A DNA stretch of 64,000 nucleotides, taken from contig JBCCGK010000012.1 of NCBI GenBank assembly GCA_039029315.1, positions 106,746 to 170,745 of the forward strand, written 5' to 3'. This document shows positions 63,817-64,000 of the stretch, piece by piece. This DNA is from JBCCCJ01 sp039029315 (GTDB lineage: Bacteria > Bacteroidota > Bacteroidia > J057). Numbering within the stretch: position 1 is the first letter of the stretch; each line of letters begins with the position of its first letter. Both the position numbers and the translations under genes were made by a program. Under the pieces are notes generated by a model. The model searched no databases, was not told where the DNA came from, and saw only the letters and a program-made list of their open reading frames with translations.

Positions 63817-63860
63817 TCTCTTGTCAATGGATTGTCCTTCTTTATTCCTGCTCTCTCTTA

Positions 63861-64000
63861 GAGACTGTTTGAAAATCTGTCACTTATTTTTTGTATGCGT
63901 CTTTTTTCCTCATTCTACAGCTTTTTTTGTTCTCATAGCCCCACTATGAGAACAAAAAAGAGCCTTGTCTGAGAAAAAAATACCTCCTAAAAATTCTTAG
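63861..64000 (-). repeat. palindromic repeat, copy D, inverted and cut by the window edge
   Basis: 140 of about 161 bp visible, opposite orientation to copies A-C. Starts TTA-GAGACTGTTTG and has the 16-bp stem TTTTTTGTTCTCATAG / CTATGAGAACAAAAAA with loop CCCCA, the complement of copy C. It is closest to copy C in sequence. Confidence 0.8.

Overview
The window looks like chromosomal DNA of a Bacteroidota bacterium, probably a Saprospiria or Lewinella-like member. The evidence is direct: several proteins end in type IX secretion (T9SS) sorting domains, one ends in a gliding-motility-type (CHU) C-terminal domain, there is a GLPGLI protein next to a large TonB-receptor-like barrel, and promoters match the TTG-N19-TAnnTTTG pattern while Shine-Dalgarno sequences are mostly absent. 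Genus or species cannot be read from the sequence. I saw no tRNA, rRNA or CRISPR array.

Layout. 0-8 kb: the edge of an OmpA lipoprotein, two paralogous secreted leucine-rich-repeat/Ig proteins, a secreted PQQ-type sugar dehydrogenase and a YegP protein. 7-14 kb: GLPGLI protein plus outer-membrane barrel, a decayed barrel fragment, then rsgA, a GNAT acetyltransferase and a TetR regulator with a perfect operator. 14-18 kb: two divergent glycoside hydrolases (DUF5060/GH5-like and GH26) suggesting mannan breakdown, and a 44-residue basic protein. 18-28 kb: omega-amidase, rfbB, a membrane HExxH protein, a large alpha/beta hydrolase, a PP2C phosphatase, a TonB-plug-like lipoprotein, ispD and queA. 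27-41 kb: a three-repeat beta-helix lipoprotein, a cytochrome P450 divergent from a DUF1684 gene, a TssR/vWA-like protein divergent from a Ser/Thr kinase carrying MORN repeats, a nuclease-fold lipoprotein, nested MITEs, and moaC plus a MobA protein. 41-53 kb: penicillin acylase, a DUF697-SHOCT protein, an APC permease with a Rieske oxygenase, a sulfatase, a HEMIH metallopeptidase, a DUF3500 lipoprotein and rplM-rpsI-rpsB. 53-64 kb: a 962-residue secreted adhesin-like protein, ribE, an IS701-like insertion sequence, and a three-gene set of unknown lipoprotein, FG-GAP/ASPIC protein and Tat-exported Rieske lipoprotein.

The strongest unexplained structure is a family of about 161-bp imperfect palindromes (copies at 8391, 16310, 58883 and 63861). 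They have GAGACTGTTT ends, TTA flanks and a central hairpin whose two arms change together between copies. Two inverted copies bracket the FG-GAP/Rieske gene set, and an IS701-like element has inserted at the very edge of one copy. A small element with the same termini as that IS lies at 37150-37488 and contains a second, unrelated small element.

Functional themes are secretion and surface display (T9SS cargo, barrels, lipoproteins), polysaccharide use (GH5-like, GH26, sulfatase, sugar dehydrogenase) and envelope phospho-signalling (kinase, PP2C, TssR-like protein). Conserved housekeeping genes (rsgA, ispD, queA, moaC, ribE, ribosomal proteins) lie between them.
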